This document shows positions 19,406 to 31,569 of a stretch of DNA of 46,703 bases, one piece after another; the stretch's first letter is position 1, and each line of letters begins with the position of its first letter. The stretch comes from Gnetum montanum. Its lineage: Eukaryota > Streptophyta > Gnetopsida > Gnetales > Gnetaceae. The translations under genes were made by a program, and so were the position numbers. The notes under the pieces are model-generated. The model searched no databases, was not told the DNA's origin, and was given only the letters and a program-made list of their open reading frames with translations. Where the stretch lies: NCBI GenBank assembly GCA_015680685.1, contig MNCI01035165.1, positions 220,219 to 266,921 on the forward strand. Direction: 5' to 3'.

Positions 19406-21616
19406 GTGTCCTTGGGTTGGGGGTACTTCATCCGAGAGTTGGGAAAGGATTCTTTATTCGAGTTTGGTGTCAAGTGGACTCCAACTCCTCCTCCAAAATA
19501 TCCTTGTGTGTCATCTCCATTGAAACACCACCAAGAAAATTCATGTGGTAAATTGTAACTTTCATTTTCCAACTTGAGACAAGATTTTATTGTAAATGTA
19601 AGATTTGAATGCCTCAAAAATTGTTATTACCTCACTTTCCAAGTGGAAAAAGTTACCTCGTGTCTATATTTGCGCTTGGGAAGACTAAAAATGCCTTGAG
19701 AATTACCAAATTTGGCATCTTCATGGGTTCTTGTATAGGTATAGCCTTGACTATGCTAAAACCATCTATCCCTAGTGTAGATGGTGTTGGGTTTTCAATT
19801 CCAACCAAAACCTAGCATAGTCACCAACAAAACCTAGTGTAGATGCAAATGTCCAATGTTGGAATTGTTGGCATTTTTCATTGTCCCAATAGTGGCCACC
19901 ATAGTCACCCCAAATTTCAGCAATTGCAGCATGGCCAACATAGAGATCAGGTTCACTAGTAGTTTTTAGCAACGTCAATGTTGTCCACCAAGGTTAGTGT
20001 AGTTGGGATGGTATCAGCATAGTCACAAAAGTTCATTTACTATTTATAGTATCTAGATGGGCTTTGGTAGCTACGGTGTATCCAAACTTACTATAAATGT
20101 TCACCTATGCGAAGAATTGATAGTTGCTGCACTTGCAAATAGACATCAATCTATTAGTAATCATGATAGTGATGTACAGAGCCTAAAAATAGTAATTCTA
20201 AAGCCTATAAAAACCAAACATGAACACCTTGGTTTGGTTTTAAAACCTAGAAGCAATTCCACTTGAAAGCATTCTTTGGCATTTTTTGCAATCCAAAGAG
20301 CCTTTGTAACCTTACAACACCTTTGAGAGCAAACTAGTTTCTACACTAGGCATTAGAGCTTTTGATGTGATACCACTACTCTAAGGGTTATATACCAATA
20401 GTGATCATAGTTACAAATTCCAATGAAAACTAGTAAGAAGTTACTAGAAATTGGGGTTGGCAAGTATCCAAATCGTGGGGTTTCATGTGCAAACTATAAA
20501 CTCCAATGGACTTCAAGCTCCTTCCAAGCAAACTTCTTATGGAACAAAAATTTGTACCTCTTGAATCCTATACTTTATGCATTTTCAATTTCAATAAAGT
20601 TATAGTTCATTCTTATGTACATTATACTCAAGCTTTAATTTTTGTGTCTATTTTCATTTTGAATCTGTAATTTCATTTTCATTTCCACCATCATTTACCT
20701 TTCCATAAGTTCCTAGGTGATCAACCAAACCATCCAAGGTACATTGAATTTCATTTTTCAAAGGCCCTTAGGATTCAAGGTTAAAACTATTCTAACACCT
20801 AGGATTTTCTGGTTCCTATTCCAGCAACCAAATTTTCTAGGTCCAACATTTGTGTGTGACTTCAGTGAAGGGATCATTATCATAGGCCATGCTTGCATCT
20901 TCTATCACTAGATCTATCAGCATAACTCCTTCTATCACTATCATGGGTTCATATTTCTTTCTATGACAGATGGTGGCTAGTTTAGAAGAAGAACTTATCC
21001 TTCTTTGAAATCTTGATAAACGAATTATGAGGAATTCTTCTTACTCCATCCATGAAGAATTGTATCACTTGAGGCAGTCCAAATTTTATGACTTCAAAGG
21101 TGATTATGAGTTTTTGTAGGCTAGTCTGCATCCTCTTTTCATGCTATCCCCAAGGGTGTTCTAGAAGTCAACAGAAATCTTGTACAACACTTAGGGAAAT
21201 TGGAGAGTGCCACTTGCCTTGCTCATTATTTGTTGAACTATAAATGCATCCTCCAAATCGAGAATGATCAACTTTGAGTAAGTAATTCTTGTTTTCTCTT
21301 TCTTTTTTCTTCTTTTTGTTTTTCTTATTATCTTTACACTCATAGCCTTGATCTTGTAATGCAATGGAAGGAGAAAGAATGGCAAGAAGATGTGGCCCAA
21401 GGGATCCTTCAAGTGAATCTATTGGAAATAGAACTTGCAAAAGTTGATGAGGCATAGGCTACAGTGAAGAGTGCCATTAAATACATCAGTCAATTATGTG
21501 ATGATTTTATCAGATGTTGTGTAGTAATCAATAAGGATGGAACTATCAAGGAGGAATGTGAGGCCCAATTAAAGTTTATTACTAATCTTCTCAAGGTCTT
21601 GAAATTGGATTACTAA
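19406..21616 (+). pseudogene. Second copy of the family B antisense gene, with an inserted block
   Basis: A pyrimidine-rich tract ending TTTTTGTGCAG (to 19405) precedes an exon with YFIRELGKDS and a TPTPPPK stretch, homologous to 3452-3350 on the minus strand. After about 1.4 kb, a CTATGACAG acceptor precedes an exon at 20970-21277 (MVASLEEEL, SYSIHEELYHLRQ, YDFKGDYEFL). A GTAAGTA donor, a short intron and a last exon of about 21371-21616 follow, ending LKVLKLDY and TAA. The order and exon boundaries match copy 1. Relative to the flanking family B LTR (minus strand) the gene is antisense, as in copy 1. Stops in the second exon show it is dead. Function unknown. Confidence 0.55.
19550..20930. 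other. Insert within the antisense gene copy, unclassified
   Basis: This block is absent from the equivalent place in copy 1, where the flanking parts are nearly adjacent. It contains TGTTGG words at 19787 and 19857, a CTATAAAAACC TATA-like site near 20207 followed by leader-like sequence, and no long frame. It could be a solo LTR or a non-autonomous element; neither ends nor target duplications are secure. Confidence 0.35.
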
Positions 21617-21778
21617 TCTTCCTCTTTCCAATTCTTTTCGTCTTCCTATTCTTATGTATCTCACATATATTTTTATATCCCTCTTCCTGATGTATCTCAT
21701 CTATATATTAATAATAATAAAATTTAAATGTATTATTTTTTCTACTCTCTTCCACTTTAACTCCTGAATTGTGATTTA

Positions 21779-21791
21779 CTTTGACACCAAA
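21779..21791 (-). other. Primer binding site, tRNA-iMet type (family B copy 2)
   Basis: On the minus strand the bases next to the LTR read TTTGGTGTCAAAG, matching TGGTATCAGAGC with transitions. It fixes this copy as minus strand. Confidence 0.65.
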
Positions 21792-22293
21792 TGTAACATC
21801 CTGTTCCTAGATGTCAATGAAATATAATTGTTTCCTACGTAAAAAATCATCACATTGTATGGAAATAACTTGATCACTCATATGACTTGGAAAATAATGA
21901 ATAATAAACATATAATTGAGAGGAAAAAAGAAAAAAATGAATATTTTATTGATGTTTGGTTGGTACATTATAATGTTCTCCAAGTTATCTTCGTATGACA
22001 CTTACGACCTTAGAGGCAATCTAGCACTCCTACCACAATTAGGCTATCCAGTCGAAGGGGTGATCAGTCCCTTCTTGTCATACTTCACTTGGCTCTCATC
22101 ACTTGCCCATATCGGCTCTACAACTCCATGTTGATATGACCTTTAAGCCTAGCCTTAAATGCCACAAGTCAAACCTGTTCCCAAGGGGTATTGTGAATAG
22201 TCATAATTCCTTGTAACAAGGCACCCCTTCTTCTAAAGGCTAACTGCATGAATATAGTATAATTTCATTCTTAAGAAGGGACAAGATGTTAGA
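21792..22293 (-). mobile_element. 5' LTR of family B copy 2
   Basis: In plus-strand order it runs TGTAACATCCTG to ACAAGATGTTAGA, the reverse complement of the layout at 1911-2422, with long shared blocks (GTGATCAGTCCCTTCTTGTC, CTCTACAACTCCATG, CCTTAAATGCCAC, CAAGGGGTAT). Its internal side lies to the left, where the antisense gene copy sits. No 3' LTR is visible; the left side ends at the element C junction near 19347. Confidence 0.75.
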
Positions 22294-22518
22294 ATACCTA
22301 ATAAATTTCTCCCTTTATGTACTTAAATGGATTTTAAAATTTTTTTCAAAACCCTTTACAAAGCTCATTTTCAATTGTACTATTCCAATTCATTTATCTA
22401 AAATGATTGTAAAAAGGTCAAGTTAGCCTTGGATCAAGCTCCTTTTTCCTATGATAAATAAGATCCTTCTACATCCAACCATTTGTTTTAATGCTGATGA
22501 GACGCGACTTGCACTGGG

Positions 22519-22580
22519 CCGCGATATCACGTACACGATATCGCGTCTTACCCTGCGATATCGCGTACGCGATATCGCGT
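22519..22580. repeat. Palindromic GATATC array in the solo LTR U3
   Basis: Two GCGATATCGC palindromes joined by GTAC make a perfect 24-base palindrome at 22555-22578. A similar pair (with A-C for G-C changes) lies at 22521-22544, and another GCGT begins as the N run starts. The equivalents in elements 1 and 3 are shorter and decayed. Confidence 0.9.
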
Positions 22581-22894
22581 NNNNNNNNNNNNNNNNNNNN
22601 NNNNNNNNNNNNNNNNNNNNNNNNNNNNNNNNNNNNNNNNNNNNNNNNNNNNNNNNNNNNNNNNNNNNNNNNNNNNNNNNNNNNNNNNNNNNNNNNNNNN
22701 NNNNNNNNNNNNNNNNNNNNNNNNNNNNNNNNNNNNNNNNNNNNNNNNNNNNNNNNNNNNNNNNNNNNNNNNNNNNNNNNNNNNNNNNNNNNNNNNNNNN
22801 NNNNNNNNNNNNNNNNNNNNNNNNNNNNNNNNNNNNNNNNNNNNNNNNNNNNNNNNNNNNNNNNNNNNNNNNNNNNNNNNNNNNNNNNNNNNNN
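22581..22894. other. Assembly gap (314 N)
   Basis: Undetermined bases. The gap starts within the palindromic array, so frames that read through it are meaningless. The TATA box and transcription start of this LTR are probably in the gap. Confidence 0.99.
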
Positions 22895-22902
22895 TGCGTT
22901 CA

Positions 22903-23226
22903 AGTACGACTTGATTACGAGCGTCTACGGACATGTACGGCTAGTCAAGGAATCGGCTGCTTGATGCAATGCATGAGTACGACTCAATTACGAGCATTGG
23001 CTGCTTCGTAACCCAGTAGCGTATTCCAGGATTCTGTGCTTGGTAATCCCAGTGGTAGTCCGATGTGTACGGCTAGTTGAGGAATCGGCTGCTCATTGCT
23101 AGGCTAAGAACATGTGATAAGTACGACTTAGTTACGAGCACCCACGGGTGTGTACGGCTGGCTAAGGAATCGGCTGCTTATCACACGTAGGCTAAATAGG
23201 TGCCTCAGTACGACCACTTCGAGCAC
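22903..23226. repeat. Irregular tandem repeats in the R/U5 part of the solo LTR
   Basis: AGTACGACT...TTACGAGC recurs at 22903, 22976 and 23120, with a relative at 23207. TGTACGGCT(A/G)G...GGAATCGGCTGCT recurs at 22934, 23066 and 23151. In elements 1-3 the corresponding place holds only a single version (for example AAGCACGACCCCTTTGAGC in the element 1 3' LTR), so this is an expansion within the LTR. Confidence 0.75.
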
Positions 23227-23610
23227 TTGCGTTATGTGCGGCGATCCCAACAACGATTAGCGTTTGGTAAGCTGCAGTTGCATAGTTCAGGGTGTGTCCG
23301 GCAAGTGGGAACAGATGCTAACGCTAGTTAATTTAGACTTAGATCTTAGTTAGAGTTAGTTTAGTTTCTCAACTCTTTCCTCCTGGTAGCATTGAATATA
23401 AGCCGAAAATACCAAAAAAATCACATACCTCAAACTTGCTTAACCATACACCGTGACACATACAAGCAAGCCTGGGAAGACAACGAACGATTAACCACAA
23501 GTGTTTCTTGTGGCGTTAAGGCATTTAGTCTGCGGAGTTCGACCGGATCGCGCGTGTACGCTCGTATTCGTATGGTGGAGTGTAGGGGTACCTCGCCACT
23601 CATCAAATGC

Positions 23611-26290
23611 CAACCCCTTCTTGAGATGAAAACAATCTTTAAGCTTCACAAATCTAGCCAACACAAAAGGATGTTTGCTTAAGTTAAATCAAACTTATTC
23701 AAGTTCTATCCTTGGTAGCTAACTTAATTTTTTGTGCAAATGTTAAACTTATCTTGAAACCCTAGCTTCTCAAATTAGCTAAAACTTTATGAGCATAAAT
23801 AATCAATAGACTAGTCTTTTTTAAGCCCCAAAACCTTTTGTTTTGCAAATAAAAACTAATCAGAATGAATTAAATCTTTTAGTGTTTCCATAGAAAACTC
23901 TTTTAAAATCAATTTTTGCTTAGGGCTTTTTTGGTATGCAAGAAAGGTGTGACAAATCTCAACTCATATGTGTCGCTTGAGCATGCTTAGAATTTTCAAA
24001 TAATCTTTCATAAAAACACATAAAAATTCAAGCTTAGTATTCTAATTTTATGGTTGTTCTATGAAAGTGACAAATTGTTGCGACAATAGTTCTTAAGAGG
24101 GATCACTATGCATATGTGTTTATATTCATTTTATTTCTTATAAATATAAAGTCCAAAAAAATTATAAATATTTTTTCTATCTTCCCCCATGACAACATGA
24201 GTTCTTATTTATATCATATGTATTATAACCTCTTTTATATTTTATTAAATGTAATGATATACATGAGTGTCCTTCAAAATCCACTTAACATCATCTTTGA
24301 AGCTTATAACCAAATCACATTGCGTTTTGTATGATAAATTCCATTGGTCAAAACCAACATAACCCCTATCACCAACTTAATATGATTGTTTTGTTAATTC
24401 ATGCTATGATATTAAATCTTATTTATTGAAAGGATTCTATATCAAAATAGCAAATAAAATGAAAGATATATAGAAGAAACAATGAAGTGTTAGCCTAATA
24501 GTACAAATCTTGATTTGAAAGCTTCAAGTCATAACTTCAATTTTGGTGGGTAATGCTAAGTGTTAAACTTCTAATTAGATTATATCTCTTTAGGTGTAAT
24601 CACAATTACTTTAGGGTTTTAAAACACTACCACTACCCCACTTCTCCCCTACCTAAAAGATATAAATAAGGTTATATTGAACGCCACCCTAATTTACTTT
24701 TTATCTCTTATGAAGAATTCCATAAATGACACCTATGTAGTGATACAAATGATCAATAAGGATACCAAGGATAGAATGGCCAATTTAGAGTAGGGAATCT
24801 TTAGAGAAACCATAAAGGAGAAGATGAAGAAGCTACAGGAAGAGCTAAAGGTCACAAATAAGAAAGGGAAGAATCTACACTACTGCTACTAAAGTATTTA
24901 AGAAGATGACATCATGAGAGTAGTTGGTGAAGGATTTTGGAGGGAAAACTCTAGTAAATTTTCTCTAAAGATATAAATATGAGGTTAACCTTGCCACTAT
25001 AATTAATGCAAGTTTATAAAATCTCATTGTAAATTTGAAGGTACAAAAAGTAGATGGTAAATAGGAAGGACAAGAAGAAAATCTTTAATGGTAGACTCTC
25101 CAAGATGAGATGTAATACCTCGTAGAGAAGATAAGAATCAAAGAAGAAACTCATGTGAATGAACTCTAGAAAGTTTGAAAGGAGGCAAACAAAAGCCAAG
25201 TAATAAATATCAAAAGTACTCCTCCATTACCTCCATAAGGCAATAATTATCTTAGGACTATAACAACAAAAATATAATCTTCCACTAATCCATCTTAGAG
25301 GTACACTTTGTACCATACACAAATGAAGAAGAAGAAGAAGAACCATATACCATAGATTTGATGGCGAAATTTTACTAAGTGTTGTACTCCTTTATTATGT
25401 AATAAAGAAATGTTCGCTATATATCATTATTATTTTTTATACTATGAAGTGAAGGGAAGAATGAACAAATGAATTGAATAATTTTATCAATATAATAAAT
25501 CACATAATTAACCATTACAAATGTTTATCATCATATAAACATGATAGTCAAAAAAGCATGTCACAAACATATTTTATTAATTGAAGTGTTGGACTACATT
25601 AGCAATTACAAACTCAAAAGCAACATATGAAAAATTTACATAGAAATATTAAATCATTAAAAAACTCCACAATGATATGAACATATGAGAGAGTAATGCT
25701 TAATAAATTTGCAAAATTTAATTTAAAATTGAATAAGAATTTCATTGAATAAAACAACTTAAAATTAAATATCAATAGAAAGACATCATTGAAGATGAAG
25801 ATATAAAAGAGGAGAAAGATCAAATTATGAATATGTAGCTTCTTTGAAATTATTCATGCATTGAAGTAAATAATTCCTTATAGAAGTAGTGTAGATCGTT
25901 GAAGCTACAAAGTAACAACTCAATTTATTTGAACTTAAGCTATACAAATTAGTAGCTTAGTTTAGAATTTGAAAACTTTATAATCTAAGTAAAGATTACA
26001 TAATTGGTCATTAGTTAATGATGATTATTGAGCTACTTTAAAGCCTTTGAGATTAATTGAGATGTAGTATTTATGTTGCATTACTAAACAAATGATATTG
26101 TTATGAAGTTTAATAATTTCATACTATATGAAGGTGCACCAAATTTAGTTAACAATGTTAATCTTCTTCTTTTATGAAATTCTTTGGTTAATTTGTTAAA
26201 ATAATCAATAGAAGGTCTCAACATTATTCTTATCCTACACAATGGTTTACTAAGAAAATTTAGTTTATAAAACTTGGATTATATTAACCT
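23611..26290. other. AT-rich region with one possible decayed coding patch
   Basis: There is no clear gene, RNA or element terminus. At 24720-24960 the plus strand reads like a degraded helical protein (MINKDTKDRMANLE, then EKMKKLQEELK) with stops and frame changes, perhaps gag-like, but I cannot assign it. Other open frames are short, hydrophobic and typical of AT-rich DNA. Confidence 0.45.
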
Positions 26291-26683
26291 GTAACATCCT
26301 TCCTAACTTATCATAATGGAAGAAAATTACTTAAAGAGAAAATTAAACATTATATAAAGGTAAACTAGAATTTTTAAATAGGAAGGCTTAATATTAAACC
26401 TAATTTAAATTAGGTTTTAGTGTAAGTTTAAATATTCTCATACCTAAAAAGAACAAATGATATAATGACTTATCAAAAACATCCAAGGTTCACAATAGGG
26501 TAATAATCTAACTATTTATTTTTTATTTTTTAAGTTGAGCACATGCTTAATGAGACATAGAGGAGGTGCTTAAAAGAACACTCAACTCTAATGATGAGTG
26601 AAAATTACCTCACCTAATCTTAGGCTAAATCACATGGAAGAGAGATTTATAGTTCCAACATACTAGGAGATGTCACATATGTA
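26291..26683. mobile_element. Possible degraded LTR with family B-like ends
   Basis: TGTAACATCCTTCC at 26291 and GGAGATGTCACA ending near 26683 resemble family B termini. The interior does not align convincingly with the two family B LTRs, there is no PBS, and no target duplication is visible. This is a weak candidate. Confidence 0.25.
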
Positions 26684-27384
26684 CTTAATGTGGTCTTAAC
26701 TTATGGATTGGGGATAATTATATCCTTGAATGATCCCAAGGATGAGGTGAATGACGTGTGGTAAACATGGCCCATATTTTGACTTTTTTCACTTATTCTT
26801 CTTCTTTCTCATTTTAAAATATAAAAATGTATCATGTGATACTTTACACATGAAAACTTTAAAAAACACTTGGACCCAACAACATCGCTACATACATGTG
26901 GATCATGAACATGTAGAGGATGAAAAATCTAACATATAGAGAACATTGACATAGTTCTTGTGGGTAAGATTTCATGGTGGATTTATAGAAGTATCAAGTC
27001 ATGGGTCCATGTAATAAAGATGAGATATATTTATGGAGGCTATAGTTTTTTAAATGCAAGATCATATCCTTGAACTAAGGAGATAATACAAGATAATGAA
27101 TGCACTTTCTACTTATAGTGATAGAGATAATAAATTTTTTATTTTACCAATGACGCTTCCTAGATTCAATGTGACAACAATTTCAATAAATGTCAAGGAA
27201 AATAAAACTATCTTCACATAATGTAACTAAGATTATTAAAAAAAATGACATCTAAATGAGCTTAATAATAAACAAGCTAAGGTTTGGGAAACTTTTTTAT
27301 GGTGAGTTTGGTACACATTATGGTAGGAAAGAAACATCTAAACCTTTCAAGAAAAATATTATCAACCAGGTTATTATATCATCA

Positions 27385-27830
27385 TCATCACCATCCTAGC
27401 CTTGTCCCAACAAAATGGGGTTAACTACATGATCTTGTTTTTTTCATTTTCCTTTATGAACAATGAGACCTTTATTTCTTTGTATATCTTTGTATCATCT
27501 TTAATCAATTTTTACTATGTCTTTTGGTCTTCCTTTTTGTGGATTTCTTAGAATCCTAATGTAGCAACCTTTTTTATAGGCTTATCATCTAATCTTCTTT
27601 ACACATGCTCAAAATGCTTAATCCATTATTCTAAAATAGAAGCCACTCCAAGTCTTCCTCTAATGCATGTATTCTACAATTTATCTCTTTTGGTAACATT
27701 AACATCCATCTAAGTATTTGCATTGCTACCATATTGATATATAGTTCATGCCTTTTTTGTATTGCCCAACATTTAGCATCATATAAGATAGTAGTCTTCA
27801 TTGTTATCATGTAAATTTTTTTTTTATTTT
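27385..27830 (-). pseudogene. 3' end of a plant L1-type LINE ORF2 (minus strand)
   Basis: Read on the minus strand, the segment resembles the C-terminal part of plant LINE reverse transcriptase proteins: a CWAIQK stretch, MVAMQILRWM, then KKGRPKDIV and a terminal stretch ending in WDKARMVMM-like codons. The element ends in a (GAT)n-type run at 27380-27395, as is common for plant LINE tails. Stops and frame changes are frequent. The upstream endonuclease and RT core are not visible, as expected for a 5'-truncated insertion. Confidence 0.7.
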
Positions 27831-28088
27831 TGTTAATATTTTTTTATCATATAGAACACCATTAGCATGTCTCCATTTTCACCATCCTACCTTAATTATT
27901 TTTTTTTATATCTGTATTAGTTTTATCATTTAATTGAATTATTATGATATAAAAGGATCATCATCCAAATCCATAATGCTCATCCCACTAAGCAGGGTCC
28001 TGAGAGGATTAGCAGATGAGCAAAAGCCTAAGCTCTTCAAGTGGCCACATCTAGGTTCAAACCTGACGAGTCGTTTGGTTGGCCACAT

Positions 28089-28956
28089 TGATGGGATGTC
28101 GTTGACACGACCTTGTCAATAAGATCTCGTCAATGTAGGTTTTGACTCATTGATGCATACTCGTTGATGAGGCTCCCTATTTTGCCTATAAATATGCATT
28201 CACTAGCCACATTCATTACATAAGTCTCATAGTTGTAGTAAAGCTCTTGCAATTTTTTCGTTCATAAGTGATAATATTTTTCTAACTATCCATAGTAGGA
28301 GTTAAAGAATGTATGGATCTTTATTCAAGCACTATTGTACCTTAGCACTGTAGTGTGTGTAGTAATAAAGACAAGCTTTTTAATAAACCTTGCAAGCTTT
28401 TGAAATAGATTAATTATTTCCTTTATGCATTTAATATTTTAAGCAATTTCCTTTAACGTTTTAAGTAATTAAGTAATTAATTAAGCTACACTAAGCTAAA
28501 TTAAATAGCAATTAATTAAGCACATAAGCACAACCACTTCGAGCATATTCTTGGTGCTTGGTAATTCCAATAATGCTTAACGTTTGGTAACCCAATAGCG
28601 TTAAACATGTTCAAGATGTGTACCACAAGTGGGAACAAATGGTTATGTTAGGATTAGTTAAATGTTAGCTAATTAGATTAAATTAGCAATTAAATACCTT
28701 TCATTCTTTATTCTTTTTTCTTAGGTAACTTAGAACATATAACGTAAAAATGATAAAAATTATATGTCTCAATTTCACTTTACCATACATTTGCATTTCA
28801 CAAGTGTAATTGGGAAGACAACGATTGCAATGGTTAGTTTTACTTCCTAGAGACTAGTGTACTTAGAAGGCTATAAGTCCATAGAATTTGACCAAACTAG
28901 ATTTGAATGCTTAGTTATTTGTATGATTGGGTGTAGGGTCTACTCACCGCTCATTA
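28089..28956 (+). mobile_element. 5' LTR of element 2
   Basis: It starts TGATGGGATGTCG (best estimate) and ends CACCGCTCATTA directly before the PBS; 868 bp, close to the element 1 LTRs. TATAAATA lies at 28187-28194. U3 here carries TCGTTGAC/GTCAATG words instead of clear GATATC palindromes, marking a different subfamily. The U5 blocks AATTGGGAAGACAACGATTG and GGGTGTAGGGTCTAC are conserved. Confidence 0.8.
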
Positions 28957-28976
28957 TTGGCTCCATTTATAGGAAC
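28957..28976 (+). other. Primer binding site of element 2, degraded tRNA-Asp type
   Basis: TTGGCTCCATTTATAGGAAC occupies the position of TTGGCGCCGTTGCCGGGGAC; it has more changes than in element 1. Confidence 0.6.
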
Positions 28977-29116
28977 TTGTAGTTTGATACGTGTGCTATC
29001 TAAGACTTGGTGAATATTATTTGAGATCACTGGAATGAATCCTATGATTGTAATCATTCAAAAAATAAAAATTATAATTATAATTAAAGAACACTAAATT
29101 TTTCTTTTAATCCAAA

Positions 29117-31500
29117 ATTTCTTCTTCTCACAGCCATGATGAATCAAAACCACTAGTATCCCAAGAATTCAAAGTGATGTACACTCATCCAGATGAATTT
29201 GTACTCAATATCACCTTCATCCTGCATCAAGATGAGTAGCTACAGTGGAGAAATATGGAGGGCAATGTTGTATTGCCTCTCAACCAATCTATCCTTGGGC
29301 CACTACTCCAACTCTTAAGAGGTTGGGCATCTAGGATCTCCATGATGAATACATTGTGCAAGACCATGACTATCAAGACTACTGTCCCATGGCAACATAA
29401 CGCAAATAAGATCAGCACCAAGAGAAGCATCATGAAGCTATGAAGGGAAAACAATTCACTAACCCCTTGTTCTTGCTAAGTCAAAATGATGAGGATCCTT
29501 CCTTTGGGGATACTCAACATGAAGATTATCCACCCCTTAACTCTAGTGAAGAGGGCTTGAACCTGAACTTATAGTCCACTATCAATAATCTAGGTTCAAG
29601 CAGAAATGAGAGTCAAGGTAGGGGCTCAGGAAAACATCTTAATGATGATAAACCTAATGATCATGGCCATGATAAGTGGAGAGAATGTGATAGATACTAT
29701 GGTGATGGTGGTCCTCCTCTCTCTTCATCCTCTTCATCTACATCTTCTTCTTTCTCCTTTGAAGCTGATTGACACCATAGAGGATGAAACCGTGATGAAG
29801 GTGGATGGCGGGACAACAATGATTGTAGGCCCTACCATGAACGAAGGGATAGTAGAGGACCTCATTAGCTTCATCAAAATCATGATGATGATAAGCCTTT
29901 ACTAACAACTTGAAGCATGTTGAACATGGCAAAGGTAGCCAAAAATCCAACTAGATATGTGAAAGATAGCAGAATCAAAAGGTTGGAGATGAACAATATC
30001 TCCAAATTTGAGGGGCAATATAACTCAAATCTATAGATTGATCTCCAAGCCTTTCATAATGCTTGTGCCTTCCAAAATATAGAGAACAACTAGCAAAAAC
30101 TTAAGTTGTTTCCTAGGACACTCATAAAGAAGCAGAAAGTTGGTATTGCTCTTAAGAGCCGAAATCAATTTGTCAATGGAGTACAATGCTTGAGCTATTT
30201 AATGAAAAATATCAAATGTACTCTAGAATGTTCAATTTAAGAAAGCAAATCCAAGGCTGGTGATAAGAAACACATAAACCCTTGGATGCAGCCATGGGCA
30301 AGTATTATTCCCTTTTGCATAAGTGTCTTGGCAATGGTTATTCTTAGCAGGAATAATTTTGCCATATCATAGATGGGCTCCAATTAAAAACAAGGAGAAT
30401 CCTTAGGATTTATGCCTAAGGGAGATTGTCAAAAGTTTGAGCCCATCAAATTCAAAGGTTTATTAAGCAAGTTGAAAAAGAAGAAGACGAGTTGAGAAAA
30501 TGAGAAAGTGTTGAGGAGTATAACTAGGATAATTCTATCAGAAAAAGGGAGGTCTATTTTTGTGAAAATGATAGGGAGGCACCACTTGATGAAGTAGTGT
30601 AGTGAAAAACCTTGCCAATTTAAAAATATGTTTCCAAAATTTTGGCTAAGGTGAATAAGATGTGGGAATATTTGGATGAAAAATTCCAAACTACTCTAAA
30701 AATTACAAAAGAATCCAAAGAGCAAGGTACTGATCATGGTCATAGAAAGAAGAAAGGCTAGCTAAATGTGCCTACCAAAGGGGTAAGGGAAAAGTTGTTA
30801 TAGAAAAAGAGGTTTTGGAGTCAGAATCAAATCATGATGGTGGATGTGTCATTTGCCAATATGAACATCCTAAGGGATGTTGCCCTATTATGTCACACTT
30901 TCAAGAATCTAGGATGTATGCTTTGAATCCTAGTCTAGCAAGAAGATAAACACCTAGAAGATTACCTTATCCTCAAGGCAATCCCAAGCAGTTACACCAA
31001 TAATAAGCTTATTATCTAAGTGAAGCTCCACCACAACCATATGAGTAGTATTAGTAGTGACAACACCCACAGTCATGGGGGATGCCACCACCTAGGTAAT
31101 AGTACCCTTACAGATAGCCTAATCCATATGGGTACTATGTTACACAACCCATGTCTCCATGCGACTCTTCTAATCATGCCTCATTCCAACATCACTACTA
31201 CCCTCTAGAGTATTACAGAACTCATTCTCCATCTCCTTGAGGAGAGTCCCCATATCCTTATCATCCTTCTCATCCTTAAACAAATGTTCCTCCATCCTCA
31301 ACCTAATTATCGCCTACTCCATCTATGTAGGGCAAGATTCCTACATAGCAATAGCAACGTAATGCTACCAAGGCTGTTAATTTACAATCGGTTCCTCCAC
31401 CAAGTGGTTCAAAACCTAGACCTAGAAAAAAATCATTCTTTCAAACCAATAGCCGTACAAAGCCCATATTGACTTATGTGGCTAGTCACCCTATGTTTCC
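29117..31500 (+). pseudogene. gag: gag of element 2 (broken, start codon lost)
   Basis: This is homologous to element 1 gag, with ATT at 29117 where the others have ATG. Conserved pieces are the MEGNVVLPL segment near 29255, a His/Asp and Ser-rich stretch (29640-29770), RIKRLEMNNIS near 29970, WYCS-type capsid motifs and the knuckle CVICQYEHPKGCC at 30845-30883, again CX2CX3HX3CC. A Pro/Tyr-rich tail follows. Many stops are present, for example TAG within the Trp and Gln codons of the capsid region. Confidence 0.75.
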
Positions 31501-31569
31501 TTCATCCTCTACATATATTCATTTTTAGAGCCCTTCAAACCAAGCACCTCCTAGGATCCATAAAACCAT

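Larger units (their letters stand above)
22495..23605 (+). mobile_element. Apparent solo LTR of family A, containing an assembly gap
   Basis: It starts TGATGAGACGCG and ends CCTCGCCACTCATCA, flanked by the 5-bp duplication AATGC (22490-22494 and 23606-23610). No PBS or PPT lies beside it, so it reads as a solo LTR formed by LTR-LTR recombination. Caveat: the N run sits inside it. If the gap size is wrong, a full element could be collapsed here with its left end in the 5' LTR and its right end in the 3' LTR. CpG content is high compared with element 1, suggesting a younger copy. Confidence 0.8.

Noticed and set aside
19150-19617. 155-codon minus-strand frame
   Set aside because: It overlaps the element C RT and the family B exon on the plus strand, both with homology, and resembles no domain itself.
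22555-22578. GATATC array as a CRISPR-like or origin repeat
   Set aside because: It is in a plant LTR U3, has no unique spacers, and is shared by other LTRs of the family.
22451-23011. Long open frames on both strands across the N gap
   Set aside because: They are open only because N codons cannot be stops; the flanks are LTR sequence.
24480-24560. tRNA- or SINE-like block (TTGATTTGAAAGCTTCAAGTC)
   Set aside because: It lacks recognisable A and B boxes at tRNA spacing and has no repeat partner I could confirm.
27990-28088. Possible tRNA-like B box (GGTTCAAACCTG) before element 2
   Set aside because: There is no matching A box or cloverleaf; the match is too short.
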